From Panicum virgatum (taxonomy: Eukaryota > Streptophyta > Magnoliopsida > Poales > Poaceae), in NCBI RefSeq assembly GCF_016808335.1, contig NC_053153.1:31255590-31319589 (forward strand): a stretch of DNA of 64,000 bases, in the 5' to 3' direction. Made by a program: the position numbers and the translations under genes. The notes below the pieces were generated by a model. That model worked only from the letters and a program-made list of their open reading frames with translations, did no database searches and was not told the origin of the DNA. Below, in pieces: positions 11,956 to 23,289 of this stretch; the first letter of the stretch is position 1; each line of letters opens with the position of its first letter.

Positions 11956-14811
11956 TGTAACACCCGGTTTATAAAAGGGCATAAACCGAGCAATCATATA
12001 CGTGCCAGGATCAAGTCACACGTATATACAACAGAATGAACAGTATATCACAGCACATATCACAAAAAAAGACATAATAAAGCGTATACGAATGTTATTT
12101 ATTACATTAATGACAAAATGTCCGATACAGCGGAAGCGAAGTACAAAATACGAATAAAGCTCTCCGAAGCTGAAGCAGGGCGCCACAGGGACGTCGACTG
12201 GGAGACGAACGCCTAGAAGTCCTCGTAGTCCTGGTAGCGCTGGACGAACTCCCTCGTGTCGGCAGGAACTGAGCAGCAGTAGCGTAGCCAGGAGGAAAAA
12301 GTAGAGAAGAGGCAGGAGTGAGTACACAACTTGTACTCAACAAGTATAACACAAACTATGAGGCTCTAAGGTTGGCTGACTCAACTGCATTAGCTTTTAA
12401 GGGTTGGCAAAGTTTTATTAAAGCTATTTACTACGAGTTGATGTATTACCATTAACCCGGTTACATAGTAATTAGTCAAATTTAATCATGATACTACTGA
12501 GAACCAAACCGAAACCAAGCCACCAAGGTAAACCCCGAGAGGCACCTCCCTCGTCGGAAGGAGACAACCCCACTAATCAAAAGGAGGATTTGGGCCGCTC
12601 ATAACTGTGAGCACGGCTAGTATACCAGTTTTACACTCTGCAGAGGTTGCACATCTTTACCCACAAGTCGTGAGCTACGCTAGAGGTTCATCACACTTCC
12701 TTAGGTGAGATGACTAGCGACTCACTACGAGGCCGTTACAAAGAATCTCGTTGGTAAGGCGTAACCGCGAGAGATAGGGCAGCGACGATGGGGCCCACCT
12801 CCGGGGGTACAAGCACAGGAGCGCAATCCAAGCACAGACCAAGCCGGAGGAGCAGGGACCATTGAAGCTTACTACTCTTGCCCCGCAGGTAAGTTACTCC
12901 AAACCAAAAAGACCTAATTAGTAAGCCAAGTCTATCCCATTCTAGCCTTGTGGTAGCGCTGTTGTCCCAGGTTGTCGCTCTATGAACCGGTCCTTATGGA
13001 GAGTGGCCAACCAAGCACTAAGCACCGTGCTGGCCCCCTAAACCATGTTTCTACAAAAACCATCTTTTAACGAGACGTGAGCCACTCATCCACACAGAGG
13101 GCCACTCTCAGAATTAAGTTCAAGTAAACCATTAATCAATTAATTAAAAAGGACCAGAGTGTGTTATAGCGCAGGCAACCTAGCACAACTAACCAAAATG
13201 CAACCCAAGGATATATATAAAGGATATAAAGTGGCTAGGAAGGTCCTTATAGGCATACAGTAATTAAATGCAGTATGTAAATGTATTTAAAGTGATAGGT
13301 TGTTCATGTTATACTTGCCTTCCTCGTACTGCTCTGGCTGCTGCTCAAAGTGCTCGGAAGACGGCTGCTCCGGGTACTGGTACTGGGGCTCCTCAGATGG
13401 ATCAACGTCTACTCACGAACACATGGCCAAAACAAAGCACAATAATAAGCATACAAGCAAACACTAACCAAAACTAATAAACAGTACATCAATACACAAA
13501 AACAGCAAGAAAAACTAAGCCTAAACTGTTCTACTCGTTACAACGATCGCGTGGATATAAAGAACGCTAAAAACGGAGCTAAAACGCACAAACTAGGCCT
13601 AAAACAAGGTTCAGGGGCTTATCTGCAAGAAAAACTAAGTTCCAGGGGGTTTTCTGCAAAAACCGAGGGTCTAAACATAATTAAAGGGTAGTTCTGGGGT
13701 CTAACTCGCAAAAAGACAGGGGCTGGACGGCGGGTTCAAAATCTACAAAGCTCAGGGGTTAAAGTGTTAAAACAGGGACCTAACTGGAATTAGTTTTGAA
13801 CAAAGAAGGATGGCGGGTTGATTCCCAGAAAAAGGAGGGGCTCATATGCAAAACTGACAGGCGCTGACCGGTACGCGTCTGTTTGACTTGGCTCGGGTCT
13901 GTTCTGGGCCGTTGGATCTTCATCGGGCGGTCCAGGGAGAAGGGGGCGCTGGGGCGGCGGCGCAGAGCGCCGGAGACGCGTGCCCGCGGCGGGTCTTCGC
14001 CGGCGTTGAGCAATCCGGCGCTCCGGGGGCTCATTTGGGCTAGTGTTTGGCCGTGGAGCACCGCCGTGGCATGTGTAGTCCACCTGGGCTCTAAACGGAG
14101 CTCGGGGAGGCTCGGCTGGGGCTCGCCACGGCGCGGGGCGGACTGCGCGGTGGCGCTACTTATTGGGCGGCGGCCAACCTAGACGTGTGTGCCCGGTTTG
14201 GAAGGCCGGCGAGATCCCAGGTGGGGATCACGGCGTTCAGTTGCGCGGCGGCGGAGAAAGAAGATGACCCCGACGTGTGGGTCCGGCCGGGCAGTGGGGG
14301 AGGAACGGGGCCGACAGGCGGGCCCGGGGCTCAGCGAGAGCGACGCGTGCGCGGGCGGACGACGCGGGCTGCGGGCGCTGATGCACGGGGGGGGGGTGAG
14401 TCGCTGGGCTGCTGCGTGAGGGAGAGAGTTGGGCCGCGGGGAAGTGGGCCGCGGGGTCAGGCTGGTCGGGTTTGGGCTGGTGGGCTTCCGGGATGGGGTT
14501 TGGGTTGGGTTGTTTTGGGTTTGAGTTTTCTTTCTCTTTCTATTTCTTTTCCTTTCTAAATCTAATTCAAACAAACTTAACCCAAATGAATCCAAATTTG
14601 AAATTTGAATTCACTCAAGCACTCAAACAAATTAACCAAAATGTGCACCAGCATGAATGCAACAACAAAATTTTAACCTTAGACAAAATTTTAATTATTT
14701 AAGGAACAAAATTCTAGATTAAATGCAAGTCTAACACAATAAACCTTAGAAAATTAAATAAAGCCAATTAAATTTATTATAAAATGCTGGAAATTAAATT
14801 AGGGTGTTACA
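11956..14811 (-). repeat. Solo LTR of a related Gypsy element, TSD GAGAG
   Basis: This is a complete 2856-bp LTR on the minus strand. Its start is the complement of AGGGTGTTACA at 14811 and its end the complement of TGTAACACCCGG at 11956. It is flanked by the perfect 5-bp duplication GAGAG at 11951-11955 and 14812-14816. There is no internal region, so it is a solo LTR left by LTR-LTR recombination. It is homologous to, but shorter than, the roughly 3.57-kb Tekay LTR, and it interrupts gag of a related element. The GC-rich block at about 13880-14550 has ORFs that I reject as genes. Confidence 0.92.
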
Positions 14812-15234
14812 GAGAGCCTCGCGGTCCTGAACTGGGTGGGACTCCCACCAGTCCAAAGCTGCCCCTCGCAGCTGTCCTGCTGCGTACAGAACTCTCTCCC
14901 GATCATCGCACTGGGCGATGTCCAGCTGACGCTCCACTGCACGGAGCCAGTCGTCAGCCTGAAGAGGGTCGGACATGTGAGAAAACATCGGCGGGTGACC
15001 CCTCAGGAACTCAGCACACCTGTCGCGAGGCTGCGGCGGTGGAGGAGGTGGAGGCTGAGCGTGAGCATGCTGAAGTGCCTGAATAGTGTTGTTCAGGGTG
15101 GCCATCATCTGCATCTGGAGCTGGAAGTACTGCTCTGGAGTCAAAGGCGGAGGCATCGGGATCCCGGTCCCCTGGGTGTTCTGACCCTGGTTGTTCTGCC
15201 CCTGCTGGTCAGAACCACGCCTGGTGTTCACCAT

Positions 15235-15790
15235 CTGATTTTGGACAAAAGATTTCACGAGTAAGGATATTGCAGGAATAAATTCAGATGGATATGATAA
15301 CTCTTTGCGGAAAAAGACTCAGCCATGATAAAGTAGACAGGATAGAGTGGACTGTTTTACCCCCAACGATCTATCTCATTTTATTAATTAGTTAACTTTA
15401 ACATGAGAGTAATTTTCTTTAAACAAATTTAAACTACTAAGCTATGCAATCAACCAAAGATCCAAATCAAACATTTGCATAATAACAAGCAGACAATTTT
15501 CACAACTTAGCCGAGTTTAACATACGACTCGACTAACACAACGCGTCGCAGAGCGTGCTATCGTATTATTATAAAAGGGTCGGCTAGCTAATAATCATGG
15601 TGGTCAGATGACTGATTTAGGCCAAAATCTACGAAAACTATTCTTTAGAGAGAGAAATCAAGGCAAGACGGGTAAAAGTCATAGAATTCAAGGGGTATAA
15701 TAGTAAAATAGTTTTAGCAAGCAAGGATTGGAGAGAAGAAGTCCTAAAACTCGACCAGTTCTATCTAGGCTTTCGTCCTACAGTCGATAC
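15235..15790 (-). other. Untranslated leader of the minus-strand element
   Basis: This stretch lies between the PBS and the gag ATG on the minus strand and is homologous to 1865-2406. It is AT-rich, without a credible ORF. The stretch near 15505-15570 matches the Tekay leader around 2100-2150. Confidence 0.7.
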
Positions 15791-15803
15791 GGCTCTGATA
15801 CCA
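15791..15803 (-). other. Intact tRNA-iMet primer binding site
   Basis: The minus strand reads TGGTATCAGAGCC, a perfect 13-base match to the plant initiator-Met tRNA 3' end complement, three bases downstream of the LTR end. This fixes the orientation of the element and identifies the adjoining 15807-16569 as its 5' LTR end. Confidence 0.9.
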
Positions 15804-15806
15804 CTC

Positions 15807-16834
15807 TGTAACACCCGGTTTATAAAAGGACATAAACCGAGCAATCATATACGTGCCAGGATCAAGTCACACGTATATACAACAGAATGAATAGTATATC
15901 ACAGCACATATCACGTAAAAAGATATAATAAAGCGAATACGAATGTTATTTATTACAATAATGACAAAAATGTCTGATACAGCGGAAGCGAAGTACAAAG
16001 TACGGTAAAAGCTCTCCGAAGCTGAGCAGGGCGCCACAGGGACGTCGACTGGGAGACGAACGCCTAGAAGTCCTCGTAGTCCTGGTAGCACTGAGCGAAC
16101 TCCCTCGTGTCGGCAGGAACTGAGCAGCAGTAGCGTAGCCGAGAGGAAAAAGTAGAGAAGAGGCAAGAGTGAGTACACAACTTGTACTCAACAAGTATAA
16201 CACAAACTATGAGGCTCTAAGGTTGGCTGACTCAACTGCATTAGCTTTTAATCTTGGCAAAATTTTATTAAAGCTATTTACTACAAGTTGATGAATTACC
16301 ATTAACCCAGTTACATAGTAATTAATCAAGATTAAACATGTTACTACTGAGAACCAAACCGAAACCAAGCCACCAAGGGAAACCTGCCTCATCAAAGGAA
16401 GATAACCCCACTAATCAAAAGGAGGATCTGGGCCGCTCATGATCGTGAGCACGGCTAGTATACCAGTTTTACACTCTGCAGAGGTTGCACATCTTTACCC
16501 ACAAGTCGTGAGCTATGCTAGAGGTTCATCACACTTCTTAGGTGAGATGACTAGCGACTCACTACGAGGACTTCTAGGCGTTCCTCTCCCAGTCGACGTC
16601 CCTGTGGTGCCCTGCTCAGCTTCGGAGAGTTTTTATTCGTATTTGTACTTCGCTTCCGCTGTATCAAACATTCTTGTCATTAATGTAATAAATAACATTC
16701 GTATTCGCTTTATTATGTCTTTTTACGTGATATGTGATATGATATATTGTTCATTCTGTTGTATATACGTGTGACTTGATCCTGGCACGTATATGATTGC
16801 TCGGTTTATGTTCTTTTATAAACCGGGTGTTACA
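15807..16834 (-). repeat. Chimeric inverted LTR end (fold-back of U5/R region)
   Basis: From 15807 to 16569 this is the minus-strand LTR end, parallel to 8387 to about 9150. At ACTACGAGG (16561-16569) the sequence flips: 16570-16834 is the same LTR end in plus orientation, closing with AACCGGGTGTTACA. ACTACGAGG occurs in both orientations of the LTR, so the switch took place at 9 bases of microhomology. The result is an inverted repeat of about 270 bp with a U5-type terminus at the outer edge, next to the TSD. Confidence 0.85.
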
Positions 16835-16839
16835 CTTCC

Positions 16840-19110
16840 TGACGCCCCTCTTCCTTTTTCGCATGCTGTAGTGGCGTGTAGGTCACTCTGGTGGCCGTAA
16901 CACCACTCGCCGGCGTTCTCTACCGCCGCAGCGCCGCCATCGCCGCCGAACACCCCACTCCGGCCATCCCTGACCCGCGTACGAGGCCCCAGTGGACCAC
17001 GCGTGTCGCGCTTGTTCTTTTGCACCAAACCGCAACCCAAACGAGCCCCTGTAGCCCCCAGACCGCCTACTCCGGTCGAGCGCAGCCACGGAGCAGAGCT
17101 CCGGCGAGCCGCGCCGCCGCCCCGCGCACCCAAACTCCCTGAGCCGCCCGATCCGAGTTTAACGCACAGGATTAGATCCAATCCAGATCGGGTCCAAGCC
17201 GCCAGATCTAGATCCGACGGCCGAGATCTAAACATACCGGTTCGGCCTGGCAAATTTGTTAAAGAGCCCCTGTCCTTTTGAGTAATCAACCCGCAGTCCT
17301 CTGCCATTCAAAAGTATTTGCAGTTCAGTCCAAAATCTTACACGGACCCCCCTGAGCTTCTTAGAAATCGAACCCGCCGTCCAGCCCTTGCCTTTTTGCG
17401 AGTTAGACCCTAGATCTACCCGTTAATTACGTTTAGGTCCTCGGTTTTTGCAGAAAACCCCCAGAAACTCTGTTTTTCTTACAGTTAAGCCCCTAGAACT
17501 TGTTTTAGGCCTAGTTTTGCGTTTTAACTCCGTTTTAGGTGTTCTTTATGTCCACGCGATCGTTGTAACGCGTAGAATAGTTCTAGTTTAGTTTTGTTTG
17601 CTGTTTTCATGTATTGTTGTACTGTTTTTTAGTGTTTGCTCTTGTTTGCATGTATGTGTATGTGCTGGACTTGTTTTTGGCCATGTGTTCGTGAGTAGAC
17701 GTTGAGCTACCGGAGGAGCCCCAGTACTAGTACCCGGAGCATCCATCTTCTGAGCAGTTTGAGCAGCAGCAGGAGCAGTTTGAGGAAGGCAAGTATAACA
17801 TGAACAACCTATCACTTTTTAATACATTTTCATACTGCATTTTAATATTGTATGCCTATAAGGACTTTCCTAGCCCCTTTATATCCTTTATATATACCTT
17901 TGGGTTGCATTTTGGTTAGTTGTGCTAGCTGCCGCGCTATAACACATAATGGTCCTTTTTAATTAATTTGATTAATGGTATATGCAACTTAATTCTGGGA
18001 GTGGCCCGTTTGAGTGGCTCACATCCCGTAAAAATATGTTTTGTTAGAAACATGGTTTAGGGCGCCAGCACGGTGCTTACTGCCTGGTTGGCCACTCTCC
18101 ATAAGGACCGGTTCATAGAGCGACAACCTGGGACAACAGCGCTACCACAAGACTGGAATGGGACGGTCTTGGCTTACTAATTAGGTCATTTTTATTCGGG
18201 AGTAACTTACCGACGGGGCAAGAGGGGGGTCGAGCTTCAATGGTCCCTATGCTACGAGGCTTGGTCTGTGTACCCCCTCGAGGTGGGCACCATCATTGCA
18301 TTGCCTGAATCCTTAGTGGTTACACCTTACCAACGTGTCCTTTGTAACGGCCTCATAGTGAGTTTGCTAGTCATCTCACCTAAGGAAGTGTGATGAACAA
18401 CTAGCGTAGCTCACGACTTGTGGGTAAAGATGTGCAACCTCTGCAGAGTGTAAAACTGGTATACTAGCCGTGCTCACGGTCATGAGCGGCCCAGATCCTC
18501 CTTTTGATTAGTGGGATTATCTTCCTTTGACGAGATAGGTTTCCCCGGGTGGCTTGGTTCGGTTTGGTTCTCAGTAGTTCTTAATTAATTCTGATTAATT
18601 ACTATGTAACTGGGTTTATGGTAATTCATCCACTTGTAGTAAATAGCTTTAATAAAATTTTGCTAAGACTTAAAAGCTAATGCAGTTGAGTCAGCCAACT
18701 TTAGAGCCTCATAGTTTGTGTTATACTTGTTGAGTACAAGTTGTGTACTCACTCTTGCATACTCTACTCTTTTTCCTCTTGGGGATACTCTACTGCTGCT
18801 CAGTTCCTGCCGATGCGAGGGAGTTCACCTGGAGCTACCAGGAGTACGAGGACTTCTAGGCGTTTCATCTCCCAGTCGACGTCCCTGTGGCGCCCTGCTT
18901 CCGAGAGTTCTTCGTATATGTATTCTACGCTTCCGCTGTATCAGACATTTTGTCATTAATGTAATAAGTAACATTCATATTCGCTTTATTATATCTTTTT
19001 ATGTGATATGTGATGTGATATATTTTTCATTCTGTTGTATATACGTGTGACTTGATCCTGGCACGTATATGATTGCTCGGTTTATGTCCTTTTATAAACC
19101 GGGTGTTACA
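16840..19110 (+). repeat. 3' LTR of Tekay element, second part
   Basis: This continues the LTR interrupted at 8386 and runs to GGGTGTTACA at 19110. Its last 1848 bases align with 1-1848. The flanking bases CTTTT (19111-19115) would be one copy of the Tekay target duplication; the partner lies outside the window. Confidence 0.9.
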
Positions 19111-20634
19111 CTTTTGGCCGTGGTCTTTGCCATGGACAAGTTCAGATCCTACTTGGTTGGTGCTAAAGTGATAGTGTACACGGATCACGCTGCACTTAAG
19201 TACATACTCACCAAGAAGGACGCTAAGCCACGACTCATCCGTTGGATTCTGCTCCTTCAAGAGTTCGATCTTGAAATCAGGGATAAGAAAGGAGCAGATA
19301 ATTGTGTGGCTGATCATCTCTCCCGGATGCAAATCCAAGGATCGGATCTTCCGATCAATGATTATCTGAGAGATGATACTTTATGGTGACCGGGTACATA
19401 CCTCCAGGAGAAGACAAGAAGAGGCTAATTCACCTCAGCAGATTCCACCTTTGGGACGACCCCTATCTGTTTAAGGTCTATGCTGATGGTCTACTTCGTC
19501 GCTGTGTCCCACTTTATGAGACCCAGAAAATTCTTGAGCATTGTCACTCCTTGCCTTATGGAGGACACTACGGAGCATTCCATACCCATGCAAAAGATTG
19601 GCAGAGTGGGTTCTAGCCAAACATGTATGGAGACGCTCAAGAATTTGTCCGGCGTTGCCCAAGATGTCAGAAGCATGGAAACATCAATTCCCGAGATGCT
19701 ATGCCCTTGAAGAGCAATCTTCAAGTGGAAATCTTCAATGTATGGGGAGTTGACTTCATGGGTCCCTTTCCTATGTCAGAGCATTGCGAATACATCTTGG
19801 TGGCTGTGGACTACATGTTCAAATAGGTAGAAGCACTTCCTTGTGTTGCGGCCGATTCAAGGAGCTCCAAAAGAATGTTTCAGGAAACAATATTCCCGCA
19901 CTTTGGAGTTCCATGAGTCATGATTAGCTTTGGAGGCTCACACTTCATCGATAAAACCTTTAAGAAGTGCCTCAACGAACTTGCGGTAGACCACCAGGTT
20001 GCTACTCCATACCATCCTCAAACAAGTGGTCAGGCAGAAACATCTAACAAGCAAATCAAGAACATTCTGCAAAAGACCGTAAATGCCATGGGGAAGGGAT
20101 GGAAGAGCAAATTACCCGAGGCACTCTGGGCATATCGGACAGCTTATAAGACTCCGATAGGGATGATTCCTTACCAACTGGTTTACGGCAAGACCTACCA
20201 TCTTCTAGTTGAGCTAGAATTCAAGTCCCATTGGGCAATCAAGAGGTGGAATACAGACCTTCAATTAGCTAGAATTAAGAGACATATCCAATTAGCTGAA
20301 TTGGATGAGTGGAGGGAAAAAGCGTACCATAGCTCCAAGTTATACAAGGAGCGTACGAAATGTTGGCACGATAAGTGAGTCAAGATCAAGCAATTTAAGG
20401 CGGGGATAAAGTACTCCTCTTTAACTCCCGCATTCGATTGTTTGGTCATGGTAAGCTTAGAAGTAAGTGGGAAGGCCCTTACTTAGTGCTTGATGCCGCC
20501 GATCACGGTGCTGTTACCCTCCAAGATGATGATGGGAATACCTTCAAGGTCAATGGCCAAAGACTAAAAGTGTTCCTAGAACAAGAAATGCCGGAACTCG
20601 AGGAAGTAGACATCTTCGAGCTTTCCAAGATATG
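19111..20634 (+). pseudogene. Athila-like Gypsy pol remnant (RNase H and integrase)
   Basis: The remnant begins mid-gene at the Tekay insertion point. RNase H is recognisable by [12 protein letters not shown] and VADHLSRM (19160-19330). It is followed by an integrase zinc-binding segment (CPRCQKH, about 19650), a core with [20 protein letters not shown] and [15 protein letters not shown], and a C-terminal end to about 20634. This wording of the integrase is characteristic of the Athila clade, a non-chromodomain Gypsy lineage. There are several stops (near 19387, 19615, 19824, 19915 and 20376) and frame changes, so it is long dead. RT and upstream parts would lie left of the Tekay insertion. 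Confidence 0.82.
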
Positions 20635-21576
20635 AAAAATGTCGTCTATGGTCTTCGCCAGACCCAAAACCGGCCTTATCATAGGGTAGAACCCTTCTCT
20701 AATCTATTCTTTTCTTCCCTTTTCTACCCCTGGGAAAACCACCCCAAGAATTGAGGCCTACGCTTGATGAGAGAGTACCTGCCAGAAGACCGGGGCCCAC
20801 GCTTCAAAGTGTGGGGCCGGTCGGCCCTGCCTGGGCCGCCCGGCCTCCCCCGGACTCGTTCCGGAGAGCCGTTGCACGGCAACGCTCGTCATCGGGTGAA
20901 CGTTCCACTTCTGGAGGAGCTGCACCGATCAGTGTTGATTTAAGCCAGGAGGCTTCTTCCTCATTGCCATTCCACTCCCTTCCTGCAGTCCCAGATCTTG
21001 CCAACCAATTCTTGAGCCTAGATCATGTCCATGGCATCGCAATACTCGCCCAGAACTCCACAATCTACAGCCACGGACAGCTCCACCCCTTCTGCTCCTT
21101 CCAAATCCATCCAGAGCCAAAGTTCGGACTACAGCCTTTGGATCATCGATCCAATCCCTATGGCCAACACCCTCGCGTCGCCACCAGGCTAGCAGGCCAA
21201 TGCCCAGGCCGGCCGTCCTAGGGGAGGCCGCCCGGCCTCCCCCTCACGCTGGTCGTCTCCAGCTTGTGCGTCGTCACCCTCCAAACTCTCTGTATCAAGG
21301 GGCAATGGGATGATTGGTGTGTGGACTACTGGACGGCCAACCATCGGGGTTCTTTCCCCGTGGAAGGCCATCGGGAAGCGTCCCGTTCCGTCATCTTCTA
21401 GCGGCCACGTGATGCAAGTCGCTGCCCTCCAGGTGGTGATGCCCAAGTCCCCGGAGTATTCTCTGGCCAGCCCAAGTCCGCCACGTACTCGTGTGGTTGG
21501 ACGGAAGGTCGGCCGCGGGAAGGAGCTGTGCCCGTCGTTGGATCAGGAGGAGAGGGAGTCGATTGACTCCAACCCA
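20635..21576. other. Unassigned GC-rich stretch between Athila remnant and CACTA
   Basis: This follows the Athila integrase stop. It contains GC-rich repeats of the GGCCGCCCGGCCTCCCC type around 20830 and 21225. One ORF (20751-21221) shows no domain and biased composition. It may be the 3' non-coding part of the Athila element, cut off where CACTA coding starts near 21577. I see no LTR end or CACTA terminus marking the junction. Confidence 0.4.
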
Positions 21577-21665
21577 AGAATCCTACACAGCCACATTTTC
21601 GCAAATGGTTTCATGGAGAAGTATGTTTGTTGGACGAAGCACGGAGAACAGGGTGTTACCATGGA
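21577..21665 (+). pseudogene. CACTA tnp2-type transposase, 5' exon fragment
   Basis: This 89-bp piece encodes a segment containing GFMEKYVCWTKHGEQG, the transposase-associated N-terminal signature of plant En/Spm (tnp2) proteins. It stops at ATGGA, which is repeated at 34468 on the far side of Copia-1, and the frame continues there. It is therefore the left half of an exon split by Copia-1. The true start of the gene is missing. Confidence 0.8.
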
Positions 21666-22113
21666 TGTAGCGCATTTAGGGCGATAGATGCTAATGGTGA
21701 GTTTCGGTGATTAATGACAACCGTATGCGACTAACGTGTGTTTTAAAGGAAAGCTCAATAACTGGATTAGTCTCATATGAAATATGAAAGGAGACCCCTC
21801 AATTCAAAACAATCATGCGTACCAAGGACTCATTTTGAAAGATTAAGGACCTTTCTAGTCTCAAGTGTCACAAGGAGTTGAAGGACACTTGTTTTAGTTA
21901 GGTTTTATAGTTTCTAGTTCTTGATCGTACTATTAAGAGGGGTTCATGAGTTAGTAGCTTGATCAAACTTGAGTTGGCCTTAGAAATCTTGCACACTCAC
22001 TCAAAAACAGCAAAAGATGGTCAATAGAAGTCAATACAACTCTTGGAAGAAGAAACAATCAAAGTCACATTCGAATCCAAGTCAAAACAGCTGAATACAA
22101 TGAAAAACAGCAG

Positions 22114-22463
22114 CACCGGTTGAACCGGTGACCTATCATCGGAGCATCCGATGCATGGCGGAAGGACCGATGCCCTATCGGTCTATCTTCTCTGGATGAA
22201 GGCAGAAATCAAGTATGGCACCGGTTGAACCGATGGTCAAAAAAAATAATCACCGGTGCAATGGAAGTTCTTTGTTCCAGAGAGCATGTTTTGGTGGAAT
22301 TCAACCTCTCTTCAGCACCGGTTGAACCGACGCTTCGGAATCAAAGCACCGGTACATCAGACGTACTTTGTTCCAGAGAGCATGTTTTGGTTGACTTCAA
22401 CTTCTCTTCAGCACCGGTTGAACCGATGCCAATACTTTCTATACTGTCGGTTCTTCCGGTGGT
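22114..22463 (+). repeat. Palindrome cluster in Copia-1 LTR
   Basis: At least four copies of CACCGGTTGAACCG(A/G)(T/C)G occur in about 350 bp, the first (CACCGGTTGAACCGGTG, 22114-22130) being a near-perfect palindrome around one central base. Related half-sites such as CATCGGAGCATCCGATG and GTCGGTTCTTCCGGTG lie between them. The cluster lies just upstream of the TATA box and is duplicated in the 3' LTR at about 33348-33697. The position suggests enhancer or silencing function, which is inference. Confidence 0.8.
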
Positions 22464-22513
22464 CACGGTTTTTCTGCAGAAAACTTCCAACGGCTATGTG
22501 ACCTTCTCCACTC

Positions 22514-22520
22514 TATATAA
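22514..22520 (+). promoter_or_regulatory. TATA box of Copia-1 LTR promoter
   Basis: TATATAA sits after the palindrome cluster and a CT-rich stretch, and before the GAGAAGAAGAGAAAGAG leader. The equivalent in the 3' LTR is at 33748-33754. It is the likely core promoter for genomic RNA. Confidence 0.6.
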
Positions 22521-23235
22521 GGGTACCCCCTGGCTCATTTCAGTTGCCTTTGACACCTTGAAAACCTGAGGCCACCCTTGAGAAGAAGAGAAAGAGCTTT
22601 GAGCAAAAGAGAGAAGATCTAGTGCTTTGTTTGTGCTTCAACCTTGAAGATTTCATCCTTTGCAAGTGTAGCAAGTGTGCTTGAGCTAGGGCCAACCGAG
22701 TGTAGGTCAAGTGAAGGATTAGGAGCTTGTTTCTCTTGGTGTTTGGCAGCACCTAGACGATCTTGGTGATCGAAGTGTTTCTCGCGGAGCTTGCCAATGA
22801 TTGTGGGAGCCCGGAGAAGAAGATTGTACGTGGCTTGAGCTCCACCACGCCGGGATGGTGAACGGAGACTCTTAGTGAGCGCCCAAGTCTCGGTGACATG
22901 GGAGGTGATAAGACTCTTAGTGAGTGTCACAACGTGGATTAGGGGTGTGTGCCAACACATCGACACCATGGGAAAAAATCCGGTTGTCTCTTGCACTCTC
23001 TTTCATTTCAAGCAGTTACTTTCATGCATTCTTTCATGTGCTTGACCTTAGAGATCATAGCTTAGCTCTACCTTGCTTAGTTTCATATCTTTGTTAGCTT
23101 GTGTAGTTTGCTTTGTTTAGCCGGTTGGTGAATTGAGCCTTACTAGCATTGCATAGGTTAAGGTTGTTTTATCTATCTTAGAAATTTGAAAAAGGCCCAA
23201 TTCACTCCCCCTCTTGGTCCATCGATCCTTACAAT

Positions 23236-23248
23236 TGGTATCAGAGCC
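23236..23248 (+). other. Primer binding site of Copia-1 (tRNA-iMet)
   Basis: A perfect TGGTATCAGAGCC starts three bases after the 5' LTR. Confidence 0.92.
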
Positions 23249-23289
23249 TCGTTGCTCATTTGGATCATTAGGCTTCACCGCCTAGAGCT

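Larger units (their letters stand above)
11448..15234 (-). pseudogene. gag of the minus-strand element, split by intron and solo LTR
   Basis: This is the capsid gene homologous to the Tekay gag at 2407-3553. The minus-strand ATG is at 15234. The N-terminal part reads to 14817, where a solo LTR breaks a codon run inside the Retrotrans_gag domain. The coding sequence resumes at 11955 and reaches an exon end at 11858. After a 110-bp intron it continues from 11747 to about 11447, ending before any zinc knuckle. Two TAGs are visible: one is the last codon before the donor (11858-11860), the other is at 11622-11624 where the Tekay copy encodes glutamine. It cannot make a full capsid protein. Confidence 0.85.
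8387..16834 (-). mobile_element. Rearranged gag-only Gypsy element with two U5-type ends, TSD CTTCC
   Basis: This 8448-bp insertion, including a nested solo LTR, is bounded by the direct repeat CTTCC at 8382-8386 and 16835-16839. Read on the minus strand it holds a partial 5' LTR, an intact tRNA-iMet PBS, a leader and gag, then passes straight into a truncated 3' LTR; pol is missing. Its left boundary is the complement of the LTR end, as expected. Its right boundary is also an LTR end, in inverted orientation, so both outer termini are U5-type ends. This is not the normal U3...U5 layout (see 15807-16834). Confidence 0.82.
21666..23233 (+). repeat. 5' LTR of Copia-1
   Basis: This runs TGTAGCGCA... 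to ...CCTTACA, 1568 bp, exactly the length of the 3' LTR at 32900-34467. It carries a cluster of CACCGGTTGAACC palindromes (22114-22463) and a TATA box at 22514. ORFs within it are not genes. Confidence 0.94.

Noticed and set aside
13780..14595. Overlapping GC-rich ORFs on both strands
   Set aside because: They fall wholly inside the solo LTR and have no recognisable protein features.
20751..21221. 156-codon ORF after the Athila integrase
   Set aside because: Biased composition, no domain, no intact context; not enough to call a gene.
23236..23248. TGGTATCAGAGCC as part of a tRNA gene
   Set aside because: It is the retrotransposon primer binding site next to an LTR end, not a tRNA gene; the same holds at 42962 and 15791.
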